From NCBI GenBank assembly GCA_004154925.1, contig QJNS01000025.1, positions 310,001 through 374,000 of the forward strand: a stretch of 64,000 nucleotides of DNA. The letters are read 5' to 3'. Shown here one piece after another: positions 23,822-38,114 of the stretch. Every line of letters begins with the position of its first letter. The stretch's first letter is position 1. The translations under genes and the position numbers were made by a program. This DNA is from Monosporascus cannonballus. Its lineage: Eukaryota; Ascomycota; Sordariomycetes; Xylariales. The notes below the pieces were generated by a model. It did no database searches and was not told the DNA's origin. It saw only the letters and a list, made by a program, of their open reading frames with translations.

Positions 23822-24247
23822 TGTTATGACCTAACGGTCTTGGCTCCTGGAAACGGTCGGGATCCTGCAAAGTCAGACCCCGACCCAGCCAAGAGGTCAC
23901 GTGACTGGCTCAGAAGGCTCAAGGGCCCTTTTTGGTCAAAGGGGCTTAAGCCGGTTGAACACCAGAGCAGGCTCAAAAGGGCTTAAGGAGATTCAACCAG
24001 AAAAATGTCGTTAAGCCATGGTAAGCACCTTGAGCCAGGACGAAAATATATACGTTCATTATTTCCATAATTTAGATAACTTCAGTTTACAATATTTATC
24101 AATATAATATCGTTACCTAAAGTACCTTTGGTATTATAAGATATAATACGTTACTATATTTATTACTTAGATTCTTACAATACTTTTGCTAACATAAACC
24201 CGTCGATTTAAGGTTTAATAATTGGTTAAACTTTTTAGTTCGTTATA
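23822..24247 (+). repeat. 5' LTR of the plus-strand family-A copy
   Basis: About 426 bp. The outer half (to about 24,045) has normal GC and differs in its middle from the 378-bp LTRs; the inner half aligns closely with them and is AT-rich. The compositional boundary of the isochore falls inside this LTR. Confidence 0.8.
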
Positions 24248-24359
24248 CGTTATAAGTTTTTGTTTAATAATATTATTAAACTTTAAGCAATATTTAATAC
24301 TGTTAAAATATCGATTAACGTTTAAAAAACCCTTATTTAATAGCTTTAAGCTTCAATTC

Positions 24360-27300
24360 GGGAACTGAAAAAAAAACTTCAACAAATTAAAGTTACGTTA
24401 TTTACCTAGGCTTTTTTTGCTTACATAAAGCCTAAAAAGCCGGAATTTTATAATAAAAAAAGTAACCCTTAAACCTTTTTAATTTAAATACAAATTTACT
24501 TTCGTTTTTTAAATTTTAGAAACCCGGCGGATCAGGTTCTAATAATAAAAGCATACCTAACGGGAAATGCGGTTAATTAATTTAAGCTTATTATAAGAAA
24601 TTTTTTAAAAGGAAAAAAATCGGATAAGAAAAATTTTATTAACGAGATTGTTTTTACTTTATATTAATTTCGAAAATAAAATTTACGATAATTTCGGCAA
24701 TCCGGATAAAAAATAATTTACAGCCTAATAATTTTTGTAATTTTAATAAAAAATTTATATTTAAGTATGCCGTAACTTTCAAAACTTTTACGCCTAAGAT
24801 AAAATAAAAAAAATAACGAAACCGATACTTTTATTAACATATTTTATAAAAAGTTAAAAAATAATACAAAAAACGAAATTATTCGGATTAAATAATTAAT
24901 TACCTTAAACCGGCATATTATAAAAGTAATTAAGATTAATAATTCATAATTTAAAAAACGATAAGAAAAAAAATAATATGCCTTAAGTTTAGGATATAAC
25001 AAATTTAACTAGGAAAAGAAACGAAACGTACCTTTTATTTCTTACGGAACGGCGTTAAAACTTATAGAACTTAGCGTTACCTATAAATAAAATTGGAACT
25101 AAATTAAATACTTTAATTACGGCAAAATAGGACATAAGGCTTATGAATATAAAAAACCTAAGAAGTTACGGTAAAATAACTAAACCTCTATACTAAAAGG
25201 ATAATTCAAAAATAATTAAAAAACGATATTAAAGTTATTAACACAATCCAGGCCAAATATATATCAGGCTTATAACAAAAGGTCTAATAAGGATTATTAC
25301 GATAAAATATTTGACGAAAAATATAAAAAACTAGAAAGTTAACTTAATAAATATTGCAAACATTACGAAACGCATTATAAGGATAATTATGCAAATATTA
25401 GAACTGGATAAAAAAATTTATTCCGGAATACTTAATTAATACGACAAAATGCATGCCATATTTTTGCTAATAACGAAAATATTCCGATTACGAAAAATAA
25501 AAGCAATATATTTACGAACAAATTACCAGTATGTATTATAATGGATTTAATTTTTTAAACCGTACCGGAAATAACAAAAACGATAAATAATAATATCGAT
25601 AATTTCGAACCATAGCCCTAGGAAATATCTAGTAATTAGCCGAAATAAAAAGTTAGCCTAAAGAAAAATAATACCTATAGAAAAACTTTTTTTATTATTA
25701 TGGATAATATAATTATTAAACGGAAAAAAGTTAATCCAACGTAAGGTGAAAAAATATTACCAAAGAACTATTATGAATTTTTATTTTTAATTAATATTTA
25801 TTATAAATTTCTCCAAAATATTATTGAAGAAAAAATACGTTAATTTATAGAAGATATTTAAAATAATAATTAGGACGACATATATTAAGATATAATCGTA
25901 AATATAAAAAAACAATTTACGTAATAAGAAAGAAATTATAATAAAATTAGAAATAATTAATATAATTTAAAGGAACGATACGCCGGTAATAACGATAAAT
26001 ATAATAGCTTAATTTGTTAAACGAAAAAATATAAATAAAGTTCGATAAATTCGAATAGGAATTAAAAGAAAAAGGTTACCTATAAAAGGTTATAAAATAA
26101 CAAAACTTAAAGAACTTAAAGGGAATTTTTAAAAAAGGCTTTAAACGTAACGATAAAAAACGTTAATAACTTTATTATTTTAAAAATACGAATCGGAACG
26201 TATTAATATATTATAATGGTAAATTGCGGAGCTTTGGGCGGGAATTATATTGTACCAAATATAGTTAATAAACTTAAATTGTTATAGAAATATAAATTAA
26301 AACCTTATATAACGACGAATACCGAAAGTTAGGAATTTGCTTACGATAATAAAAGAATTATACGCAAAATTAATTACTTTAAGATTTTATTAAAAAATAT
26401 ATTAAACGATTAATTTCGATATCGTTTTATTCGAAAATTACGATATGATCTTAGGATTATTATAAATACGCCAGTACGGAATCTTAATTAATAATAAAAC
26501 TAGCCAAATAAAATTCGTTTTATATTTTATTAACAAATACAAAAAACTTAAAATTTTAATATTTAATTCATAATAACGATAAATGCAGACATAAAGATAT
26601 AATAAATACCTTATTACCTAAAAAATAAAATATAAAAAAAGAAATGAGCATTAAAGAAAAATACGACGTATTATTATTATTATTAAAGCAAAACTAAGGT
26701 AATTAAATAACGATCTGGAATAATAATAACCTTAAAAGTTAAAAAATCTAATTAATATATTACAATAATACTATTAATATAAGCAGCTTTTCAAAAAAGA
26801 ACTCAATACGAAATTACCAAAATATAGCGAATAAAATTATGAAATAATCTTTAACAAAAGGTCTTCGACGAAATTTTACCTTATTTATAATCTTAACGGA
26901 AACGAATTACGTATTTTCAAAAAAAACTAAAAAATCGATAATAAATAGAATAAATTCGTTGTTCGAAATTATTAGCAGAATACCCCATATTTTTCGTACC
27001 TAAAAAAATGGAAAATTATAATTTATGATTAATTATCGATAATTAAATAATATCATACTTAAAAATCAAATATTATTACTTTTAATTACGGAAATAAAAA
27101 ACAGATTTTACGGAACCAAATAAGTCATAATATTTAATTTCAGAAATAAATATAATTTTATTAAGATTAAGAAAAAAAATACGAATAAAAATAGTTTTTA
27201 AAACGAAATACGAATTATTTAAATATTTGATTACATTAATAGGATTTACGAACGTATTAGCAATTTTTTAACAAATAATTAATTACGTAATATAAAAATA

Positions 27301-29790
27301 CCTTAATATTTTCGTTATTTGCTATTTCGAAAATATTTTCATTTTCTTAAAAACAGAAAAAACATATACAAAATACATTTATAAGGTTTTTTCAGTTTTA
27401 CAGAACGTAAAATTCTTTATTAATATAAAAAAAAGTTAATTTTATATATAAAAAGGGGAATATTTGGAATATATTATTACCCTAGAATATATTAAAATAA
27501 ACCTTGAGAAAATCGTTATAATTATAAAATAATAAACGTTAATAACAATTAAGGAAATATAGGTATTCTTTAGATTCGCTAATTACTATAAGAAATTTAT
27601 TCGAAATTTTAACAAAATCGTTATACCTTTAACAAATTTTATAAAGAAAAAAAATTCAAATAAATGCCAAATACGGAAAAGATATTTCAGAATATTAAGG
27701 ATACGATTATTAGCGAACTAATATTAATTATATATAATTTAAACCGTCTCGTTAAATTAAAAACCGATATTTCAGATTATATATTAGGCGTAATAATCGG
27801 ATAATAGGATAATTAAAGCAAACTACACCTTATTATATTTTTTTCGTATAAATTAAAAAAAGTCGAACTTAAATACGGTATTTTAAATAAAGAATTTATG
27901 GCCATTATTATAGCATTTCGGGAATTTAGACATTTTTTAAAAAGAAACTTACACCAGATTAAGGTTTATACGAATTATTAAAATCTTATCCGATTTATTA
28001 TAACTAGAAAATTTATAAAATAATAATTTCATTACGTAAAAGAATTAGCGAACTTCGATTTTGTTATTATCTATAAAAAGAATTCAGAAAACGACAAAGC
28101 AAATACATTAAGTAAATGATTAAATCTTAAAACAATTAATTAAAATTAATTATATAATTTTCGATATTATTATTAAAAGATATTTACGTTTACGATAAAT
28201 TGTAATAATTCAGATAATACCTTTAGATATACATTAAAAAAATCTAACAATATAATAACGACCTTCCAAAAAACCAAAAAACGGATAAAATACAAACTTT
28301 TAAAAAATATTAAAAGGATATAATACGACAAATATACAAATATTAATTATATATATATCCAGAGATTTACAAAACCTTAAAGTAATTTTAACGTATATAT
28401 ATTTCTTTAAAAATAAAATTAACAATATAAAAAGTTATACGGGAATACGATATTTAGGTTAAAATAAAAGCTTAACGATATAAGCTTTACGGAAAATTAC
28501 AATTATTATTAATCGTAAAATAATCATAATATTTAGTTATATTCGATTTCATTATTAAATTTCTTATATCAGAAAATTTAATTATAAAAATATATTATAA
28601 TAGTATTTTCGTAATCGTCAATCGATTTACTAAACTTTTCTATTTTTTGTTATATTTTAAGGTCCTAAACGCCGAATAATTAACATATATTTTCTTTAAA
28701 TATATTTTTTTAATATAAACGGATTATTAATAAAAGTTATATTAAATAAAGAATTAATTTTTGCATTAAAACTTTGGCAAAATTTAATAACATAAATAAA
28801 ATTAAATTATAAATTATTTAATATATTTAAATTATAAATAAATAAATAAATAAAATATATTAAATTTTAAAAACTTACTTATAATATTATATTAATTATA
28901 AATAAAATAATTAGGTTAATAAATTATTAATTCTATAATTAACTTATAATACCAGTTATTACGAAAACATTAAAATAATATATGCGAATATAAACTTTGA
29001 TTTTATTTTAAATGTTTACAAAGAAATACGTAACAATAATCTAATTAATATTAAAGCAATTTTTACGTTAAAACAATTACGATAATTATATTAAAAATAA
29101 AGATAAAATTGAAATTCGTACGGAATTAAATATATAAGTATTATAATTAGAAATAATTAAAAAATTAAATTTTATTTAATTTTTTACGTTTCTTTATTTA
29201 AATTAATAACAGATATAATTAAAATATATATAGCATAAAATAATGTGGAAATAAAGAATAAATAAGTATATAAAGTAAAGAAAATTTTCGATATGCAAAA
29301 ATAAACGGATTTACCTAATACCTAATCAAATAAAAAAAGTATCCGAATTTTAAAAATACCTAGGAACCCGCCAAAAACCTTATTGGCGCCTAGCGCCTAT
29401 TAAAGAACTTTTACTAGCAATAACTGGTACGTTCTAGTTAATAGTTAACTAGTCAGTAACCGGGATATCGAGCCAGTTGGCCGCGGCCTGTGCTAACGTA
29501 ACAGCCGTAATGGCGGCTTTCAGCTATTTTTGTTCCTTTTCAAAACGCTTAAATTCCTTTATGGCTTCCGCATTTTGAATACCGCGGCGAAATATCGTAA
29601 TCCCATATTAACGAAAAAAATTTCTTTTGTTTTCGCAAATAACTTAAACGACCGAATAATACGAATTCCTAAATATAAGAAGGGTTTTTTCAGACACTAT
29701 ATATTTGATCCTATGGCCCAAATAAAGCAAAATCAAACCACGCGCCAAAAGGTGATTATTCGCGATTGGTAATATAGTAGAAGAAAATGG
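24360..29790 (+). pseudogene. Dead gag-pol of the plus-strand family-A copy
   Basis: Landmarks in the plus strand: zinc knuckle at 25109-25150, spacing C-x2-C-x4-H-x4-C kept but all three Cys now Tyr (YFNYGKIGHKAYEY); protease-like VNCGALGGNYI near 26,220-26,255, where the catalytic Asp is now Asn; reverse transcriptase start NELRIF near 26,905; active site decayed to YFENIF near 27,320; RNase H KTDISDYILGV near 27,760; integrase SIFVIVNRFTKLFYF near 28,600-28,650; chromodomain near 29,300-29,400 with both Trp codons now stops (YLIK-stop-KKYP, then NT-stop-EP). The open segment at 29,530-29,772 is the C-terminal tail of this polyprotein and not a separate gene. Confidence 0.85.
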
Positions 29791-29799
29791 TACAAATAT

Positions 29800-31696
29800 A
29801 TAAATAATTGTTGTACTAAGTACGTCGCCAGAAACGCTCGAAAATAAAAACGCCTTTTTGCAACCAAATTATATTAGTCAAAAAACGCTAAAACTTTTCG
29901 AAATTAAAGTATTGAAAAGCTCAAACTTATAAAACCTTATATAAAGTAGTAAAAGAAATACATAACCAAATCGAAACTCTCTTTGAGTATAAAAACAAAA
30001 CGTTTAAAATTATAATCGATTTAAAAGCAAAAAGAAATTTTATTTTTTACAGTAATAAAAAAATTAAATTTCCTAAAGATATAAATTGAAATCTTATAAA
30101 ATACGCACAATAAATAAAAACGTGTCCAAATACGAAAATGGACGAAGTTTTACAAAAACCGACACACTTTCAATATATTTTAAAAAATAATAAACATATT
30201 TTTAATTAAATATTGCCGAAATTTTTAAATATAATGTTATCTAAAGGTATTAAGGTTTAAATGAAACAACCTATATATTAATTAAAAAAGTCTAACCGTT
30301 TTATAAAATGGCGAAATAATAAAACTAAAAAAGAATTATCGCGAAATTTGTTATACGGTTCAAAAAGTTAAAATTTCGGACTAAACTTTTATTATACGGT
30401 CTAAAGATCGGAAATTTACTAAATTATTTAAGAAAAAAAATATTATAAATTACTACTATATAATTAATGAGATTATCGAATATATATTAAAAGAGGATAA
30501 AACCTTGAGCTTTACAAAATCTATTACATATATCTAAGAAAATAAATATTCTATAATAAGGCATATAACTAGATTTAAAAAAAAAATACATCCAGCCCTT
30601 TAACTTTCTCGCCAGATATCCCGTTCCTATAGTACCAAAGATAAAAAACGGCAAATAGAAAATTAACGAAAACGAAAATTCTGTTTATCGACGAATAATA
30701 GATTACAAATAATTAAACTGCATTATTATCAAAAATAAATATCATTTAACGCTTATAAATATATTTAAAAAATCGTTAGCGAAATACAATAATTACCGTT
30801 TTCGATTTCTGAAATAATTATTATAAAATCAAAATAACCAAACAAAGAAAATGGAAATAATATTTAAAATACGATACAGACTTTATAAGTGCCGAATAGT
30901 ATCCATGAAATTTATTAATATTCCAGTTAGTTTTTAACGTATAATTAAAACTATCTTTAAAAATTGCTAAACGCATTTATACTCGTTTATTTTGACAACA
31001 TTCCTATTTATTTTGAACCTCTTAAAAAATATAAGAAGCATATTGTTCAAATATTCCAAACTTTAAATAAAACGAATATTTCAATTAATCTTACCAAAAG
31101 CATATAACATATATAGAAATTAAATTTTCTAGGATTGCATTTTACTTTAAGCCAAATCCAACTCCAAAATTCTAAGTTAAAAGTAATTAAAAACTAGCCT
31201 ATTCCAAATAAAACAAACGTTATAAAGATCCAAAAAACCCTAGAATTTACGAATTACGTACATAACGTAATTGAGGGATATAAAAAATAGAATTGAATAA
31301 TTGACGAATATTATTACGAAATATTATATAGAAAAAAGAATTCGAACTTCCGACAAAAACCAAGAAAAAACTTTTTAAATGTTTAAAACCGAAATTATAA
31401 AGAAAATCATAATATAATTGCTCAATATTAACAAAAGAAATAACTAAAAACAAATACCTCAAATTACGCCCTAAATATAATCTTAAAATAACATAGAAAT
31501 AATAAAAAATAATACCCAATAATATATTACTGAAAATATTCCATAATAGGAAATTTAAATATCTAATTTATGATAAACCATTACTAGTAATTATCAATAT
31601 TTTTAATGAATAAAAACTTTCTTTTAATAAAATTAAAAGATTTTCGATTTTTACTTTAATTATAAAAATCTTATTCGATTTATAAAAATACAGAAA
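29800..31696 (+). mobile_element. Second Gypsy family ('B') fragment, RIP-decayed
   Basis: A different reverse transcriptase lies on plus at about 30,960-31,270: LVYFDNIPIYFEPLKKY (active site YxDD read as YFDN), then INLTKS, LNFLGLHFTLSQIQLQ and EFTNYVHNVIEGYKK, the connection to RNase H. It differs from family A at most positions, so it is another family. Only this core is recognisable and the left border is approximate. The right side is cut at 31,697 by the LTR of the next element. The minus-strand open frame at 31,247-31,519 is a shadow. Confidence 0.7.
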
Positions 31697-32113
31697 TATG
31701 ACAGCTAGGCGGTTTAATCAACTATTAAACCTAAGTCGTACGGGTTTATGTTAGTAAAAGTATCGTAAAAATCTGAGTAATAAATATAATAACGTATTAA
31801 GTCTCGTAATATCAAAAACGGTTGTGAATAGCGAAATTATATTACAAGTTGATATTATCTAAATTATGGATATAATAAACGTATATATTGTAATTGTTTT
31901 AATTATTATTTTTCTACTTAATAAAATTTTGTTAAACGATTGTTTAATATTGATCGTTCGTATTTAGCAGATTTTGGCTAAGCGGTTGCTTAATATTGAT
32001 CGTTTGTCTTCAGTAGATTTTCGCTGAGCATTCGTTACGTAATCTGGAACAACGTAATTTTCTGATCCTAGCTTAATTATTTCTGCCAGCCAAATCTGGT
32101 TCATATTGTAACA
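31697..32113 (-). repeat. 3' LTR of the minus-strand family-A copy
   Basis: Starts TATGACAGCTAGG and ends TTGTAACA. It contains a duplicated block of about 46 bp (TTTAATATTGATCGTTYGT type, near 31,940-32,035), which explains its extra length over 378 bp. Confidence 0.8.
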
Positions 32114-35100
32114 CGATCTCCCTTTTTCTAAAATCTTGTCCTTAAGATTATTTTTGGGTAAATGTTATTTATCTTTCAAGATATCAGGTTGCATTATTAA
32201 GAGTTATCGTTAGATTTTCTTCTTTATTATTGGTTAGCAAAATCTGCTTTTTATTTTTAATTAATTTAGTTTTAAATTTATACTATATTTCTTATTCTTT
32301 TTAAGGGTTAGAAATACGAAATAATGGAAAATATTTCCAAGTATAAAGCTTGCGTTAAACGCGAGGATTCCTGTAACGGAACCTGTCTTTTCTTTTCGTT
32401 TTTAAAAAATATTCGCGCTGAAAACCAAGGTCTAGAACGAGAAAAGATTTTTATAAAAGAACGTTTTTTGGAATTGTAAAAACATTATCAGTAAAAATAT
32501 GAACGAGGCTGTCGCGCGTTTAATTCGTTTCCGAAAGTAAAAAACTTTTTTTCGTTCAAAAAGGATAAAAATAGTACAAAAGAAATTGCAATCGTTAAAA
32601 AATTAAAGAAATAAGAACGCCAAAAGCAGACCAATGCCAAAGCTTTTATGGCCGCATTAGTTCCTCTCGTTAGTCCTGTAAACTGGTCCGGTATCGGCGA
32701 TACCAACTGGTCCGTGGAAAACGTTAATTAGAACGCGATTATTTCCGATAACTTCATTGTTGCTGGTAAAAGTTCTTTAATAAACGCTAAGCGTTTATAA
32801 GATTTTTGACTAGTTTCTAGGTATTTTCGGAATCTGGGTATTTTTTCCACTTAATTAAGTATTAGATAAGTCTATTTTTTTTCATATATCGAATATCTTT
32901 TCCATTTCGAACATTGTATCATCCATTACCTCCATATTATCCTGTATCGTATATAATTTAATTACATCCGTTACTGATTCGAACAAGAAAATATAAAAAA
33001 TTTAATAGAATTTAACTTTTAGCAAAAGTTTTAACTGGTAATTATTTTCTAAGATTTTTTTTAGCAATTTTATATGGACCGATATATTTAAAATCGAACC
33101 TTTTATTGGGTGTTTTTGTTTAAATGTTTTTGGTAACGAAATAAACCATTTCCCCTTTTTCGAAAATTGGTCTTTTTAACCTGTTCTAATTGTAATATTT
33201 GCTTATTTTGTTTTATACAAATTTTGATTTTATTTGTATTCTTTAATATAGCTATTTACATTATTTTAATATAAGAATTACTTTAATATTAATTAACCCG
33301 TTGTCGTATACTTTTCTGAAAAATTATGAAGTAAAATCAAAATTTACGTAAACTGGAATTATCTTACTATTTTCGTAATAACATGTATTATAAGTCAACT
33401 AAATAATACATAACTTTTCAACCCAATTATTTTGTTCGTAATTAATATAATATCGTAAGTAAACGTCCAAAATTTAATTTATTCGTTCCGTTTATTTGTT
33501 TATCTAAGGTTTAAATATGTTATATAATCTGTAATTTAGGCCGATTTATATTATAGGACCTTGTTAAAACTTAACGACAAATATTAATTTTTTATCTAAA
33601 ATAATTTCTCTACGTAATCCGTATATACTAAAAATATATCTAAAGAAAATATATGCTATTTATTCGGCATTTATATCCTTATAATATAATAAGAAATAGG
33701 AAAATTTCGTAAACTGGTTAGCAATTACGAAAATACTGTCGTAATATATTTCTATAACGTGATTTTTAGATTTAAGAAATTTAATAATAAAGTCGAATAT
33801 AACTAAATACTATAGTTGCTTTATAACTAATAATGGCTATAATTTTTTTATAAGGCTTATATTGTCGAACTTTTGTTTTAGCGTAAATATTATATTGTTA
33901 TATAACATTTTGTATTATTAACTTTATTTTAGGAAATTGATAAGTTCGTTATAACCTTTCTAGGGTTTTGTAAATCCCTAAATATCTATATAATTGATGT
34001 TCGTATATTTATCGTATTAAATTCTTTTAGTATTTTTTAGAACTTATATTTTATCTGTTATTTGATTTTCTAGAAATCCGTTATTATACTGCTGGAGTTT
34101 CTAATGCATATTAAAAGATACTGCTCGAATTGTTTCAATTTATTATAAACGTAAATATCTTTTTGCAGTAATATCAAAAATTGTATCACTAACTTTAACC
34201 AATTTTTCTTCGAGATCTGGTCGCCTGCTTAAAACGCCGACTTTGCCGTTTTCTAAGTTTTTTTTATAAATAATAGCGAAGTCGAAGTTCACCAATTTTT
34301 CTGCATATTTCAATTATCGTTCTATAAATTCTCTTGTCGTAATAAAACGAATAAGATTTTAGTAATCCGTATAAACCTTAATCTAATATAAGCTTCTCTT
34401 TAAAAAATGTTTAAAATTTCGAAAGGTCATAATAATAGCCATAAATTCTTTATTTGAAATACCGTATTTAAATTCGGTCCCTTTTAACTTATAAGAAAAA
34501 AATACAGTAAGATATAATTTGCCATAATTATTTCGTTATCCGATTATTACTCTTAAGGCGTAATTCGAAATATCGGTTTTTAGCTTAACGAAGTAGTTTA
34601 AATCGTATACAATTAATATTGGCTCGTTAGTAATTATATTTTTAATTTTCTGAAATGCTTTTTTTTGTTTTAAGCGTCTATTTGAATTTTTTTCGTAAAA
34701 TTAATTAATCGTATAATTATCCTGCTACAGTTCCGAATAAATTTTTTATAATAGTTAGCCAATCCAAGGAATGCTTGTACCTCCTTAATCGTAATTGGCA
34801 TCTGTTATTTCGTAATTGCAATAATTATTTTTCGAATTTATTCTGATATATTCTAGAGTAATAATATGTCCTAGATATTCCATTTTCTATACGTAGAACT
34901 AGCTTTTTTTCTACGTTAATAAGTAATCTTACGTCCTGTAAAGCTTAAAGAACTTTATAAACGTATCTTGTATATGTTTTTTCTGTTTCTAAAAAGATAA
35001 AAATATTATCGAAATAGCAGACGAAACTATCGAGATATTTTCGTAATACATATTTAATTATTGGTTAAAAAGTTGTTGGTACGTTCGTAAGTCCTATTAG

Positions 35101-37848
35101 TATAACTAAATACTTAAATAATCCGTAGTTCGTTTTGAAAATTATTTTTTATTCGTATTATTTCTTAATCTTAATAAAATTATATTTATTTCTGAGATTA
35201 AATATTATGAACTATTTTGTTTCGTAAAATCGGTTTTTTATTTCTGTAATTAAAGGTAATAATATTCGATTTTTAATAATAATATCGTTCAGTTGTCGAT
35301 AGTTAACTATAAGTTGCAATTTTTCGTTTTTTAGAAAGGGTACGAAAAATATAAGATATTTTGCTAATTACTTCGAAGATCGAATCCATCTTTTTTATAA
35401 CCGATTTTTAAGTACTTCTTAAAAGCGCGTAATTCGTTTTTGCGAAAGTTATAAATAAGGTAAAACTTCGTCGAATATTCTTTTTAAGGATTATTTTATA
35501 ATCCTATTCGCTGTATTCTAGTAGTTTCGTATTAAGCTTTTTTAAAAAAAGTTGTTTATATCTGTAATGTTATAATGGCATATTGGTTAAATCTTTTAAT
35601 TTTTGGGGCTGCTATTTTAAATCGTTATTTAGTTGTCTTAGTTTCGTTCTAATAGTAATAACGATACGTCGTATTTTTTTAATATCTATTTCTTTTCTTA
35701 CATTTTGCCCCTTTAGGTGGTAAGGTTTTTGTTGTACCCTTATGCCTGCATTTATCACTATTTTCGATCGAATGTTAAAATCTTAATTTTTTTGGTTTAT
35801 TAACGGAGTATAAGACAAATTTTACCTGGCCAATTTTTTTATTAATCAAAACTTCGTACTGGCGTATCTATAATAATTTTAATATCATATCATAATTTTT
35901 AAATAAAACGATATCGAAATTAATTATTTAATATCATCTCTGGACAAAAATTTCGAAATAATTAATTTTGCAGATAATTTTTCTATTATCGTAGACTAAT
36001 TCTTAACCTTAGGCATTCGTAGTTATATAAAGTTTTAATTTATATTTCCATAACAATCTAAGCTTATTAATCATATCTAGCACAATATAATTTCCGCCTA
36101 AAATTTCGTAATCTATTATTGCGATGTATTAATGCGTTGTAATTTGTATATATAAAGTAATAAAATTATTAACGGTTTTTATCATCGCATTTAAAGCCTT
36201 TTTAGGAGTTTTTTTAAATTTCTTTAGGTTTCGTTATTTTGCGGCTTTTTTATAGATAATCTTTTTTTAACCTTTTTCTTTAATTTATCGAACTCTATCT
36301 GTATTTCAATATATAACGTGTTAAGTTGTTATATTTGGCGTTTTTACTAGCGTATTATTTCTTCGAATTATATTTGTTACTTTTAGTTTTATTATTACTT
36401 TTTTTCTATTGTGTAAATTATTTTTAATAGTTTTAACCGTATTCTATTATGCGTCGTATTAATTATTATTTTAAAGTTTTCTTATAAACTAACGTGTTTT
36501 TTCCTTAATAACTTTTTTTGTTAAAATCTATAGTAAATACCAATTGAAAATGGAAATTTATAAAAACTTTTTAGTAATATTTTTCCACCGTATATTAAAT
36601 TAACCTTTTTTCGTTTAATGATTGTATTATTTATAATAATAAAACAGGCTTTTCTGCAAGTATTATTTTTTTTGGGCCAGCTTCTTACCTCGGCTAACTG
36701 GTAAATATTTTCTTTTAGGGCTATGGATCGAAAGTATCGATATTATTATTTATTATTTTTGTTATTTCTGATTCGGTTTAGGAAATCGAATTTTTCATAA
36801 TATATGCGGGTAATCTTTTTATAAATATATTGTTTTTATTTTTCATAATCGGAATATTTTCGTCGTCGACAACATATGGCATATATTCTGCCGTATCGAT
36901 CAGGAGTTCCGGGACTGACTTTTTTATCTAATCCTAATATTTTCGTAATTATCTTTATAATTTTTTTGTTATGCTTACGATACTTATTAAATCAGCTTCC
37001 TAACTTTGCGCATTCTTTATTAGACTTTTCGCTATAGGGGGCCCGATACGTACTTAGGCCGAATTATGTTAATGGATTTATTTCTATTTTTTTGATTTTT
37101 CTTTTAGATTATTTCTTAAATACAGGTTTTTAATTATTGTGTTAAGGTTTTTTAAGTGCCTTGCATTATGCTGCTTTATGTCCCTTTTTGTTGCAATTAA
37201 AACATTTAGTCTGGCCTTAATCTTTTTTATAAATGGCCTTTAGTTCTATAAGTCCTAGCTCCGTGCTATAAAAAGTATTACCGTATTAAGAAATATTAGT
37301 ATTAATCATATATCGGGGTTTATTGTTATTATTTTTCCTTAATATTTTTAATACGCCAAATATATTATCGATTGTCGATCTTAATTGCTATAACGATATA
37401 ATCCGATAAATAATTAGGCCAATTAAGTTTAGAAACTTTTTTTATATTTCTTTTTTAAGGCGGCGAAAAATTTAACTATTATTATTTTTTGTTTTTAATT
37501 TAGCTTAAAAATTAATTAAAAGAACATATTGCCGTAATTAGATATTATTCTTTTTATCGTAATTATTGAATTTGTATTTCGGCTTTTATTTATTTCGTTT
37601 ATTATTTCGAACATTTTTATTAATATTTATTTAGATTATTTATTATTATTATATATTCGTATTATTTCCGGGTTTCGTTTATCGATCAATAAAATAACGT
37701 ATTTTCTTATAATAGGCTTAAATTAAATAACCGCGTTTTTAATAAGTTATTTAATTACGAATTTAATTTTTATAACAAGCGTAATTAATTAAATAAGAAA
37801 ATACCCGAAATATATTCGGCATTAAATCAAAAATAATTACAATTTAAT

Positions 37849-38054
37849 TGTAAGATAATGGATAGCTGTGAGCTGGGTGAGGTGATCTCCGACCAGTCGT
37901 AAAGCAGATTTTAAGAAGTGAATATATTAGGTTATTTCCATCTGGCCTTTCCTACTAGCTGTCAGATAGTGGATTTATATTAGTAAGTGGGTCGGTGGCT
38001 GATCGGTGGCTGGTCGGCTACCAGCCTTATCCTCATAGAGGCTGTATTTTCACA
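37849..38054. mobile_element. Solo LTR, about 206 bp, GC-normal, inside RIPped gag
   Basis: TGTAAGATAATGG to GTATTTTCACA, absent at the same place in the full-length copy (which reads straight across near 14,590). Flanks are TTAAT and TTAAA, a near-perfect 5-bp duplication. Contains GGTCGGTGGCTGATCGGTGG-like short repeats. Confidence 0.8.
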
Positions 38055-38114
38055 TTAAATAAAGTTTTAGAGAAAAATTTTAATTTAAAATATTTAAATA
38101 TTTTTCCTAGTTCT

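Larger units (their letters stand above)
23822..29800 (+). mobile_element. Family-A Gypsy chromovirus, plus strand, 3'-truncated
   Basis: Starts with a 5' LTR at 23822-24247 (TGTTATGACC, ending CGTTATA, then the same CGTTATAAG that follows the LTR in the full-length copy). It runs through gag, protease, reverse transcriptase, RNase H, integrase and chromodomain, and a C-terminal tail to about 29,800. I found no 3' LTR. At about 29,800 it gives way to a different Gypsy family. The right end of this element is therefore approximate. Outside the LTR's first half the sequence is strongly RIP-altered. Confidence 0.85.

Noticed and set aside
29530..29772. Plus-strand frame of 80 codons that looked like a separate gene
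   Set aside because: It is colinear with the tail of family-A polyprotein in the other copies, directly after the chromodomain.
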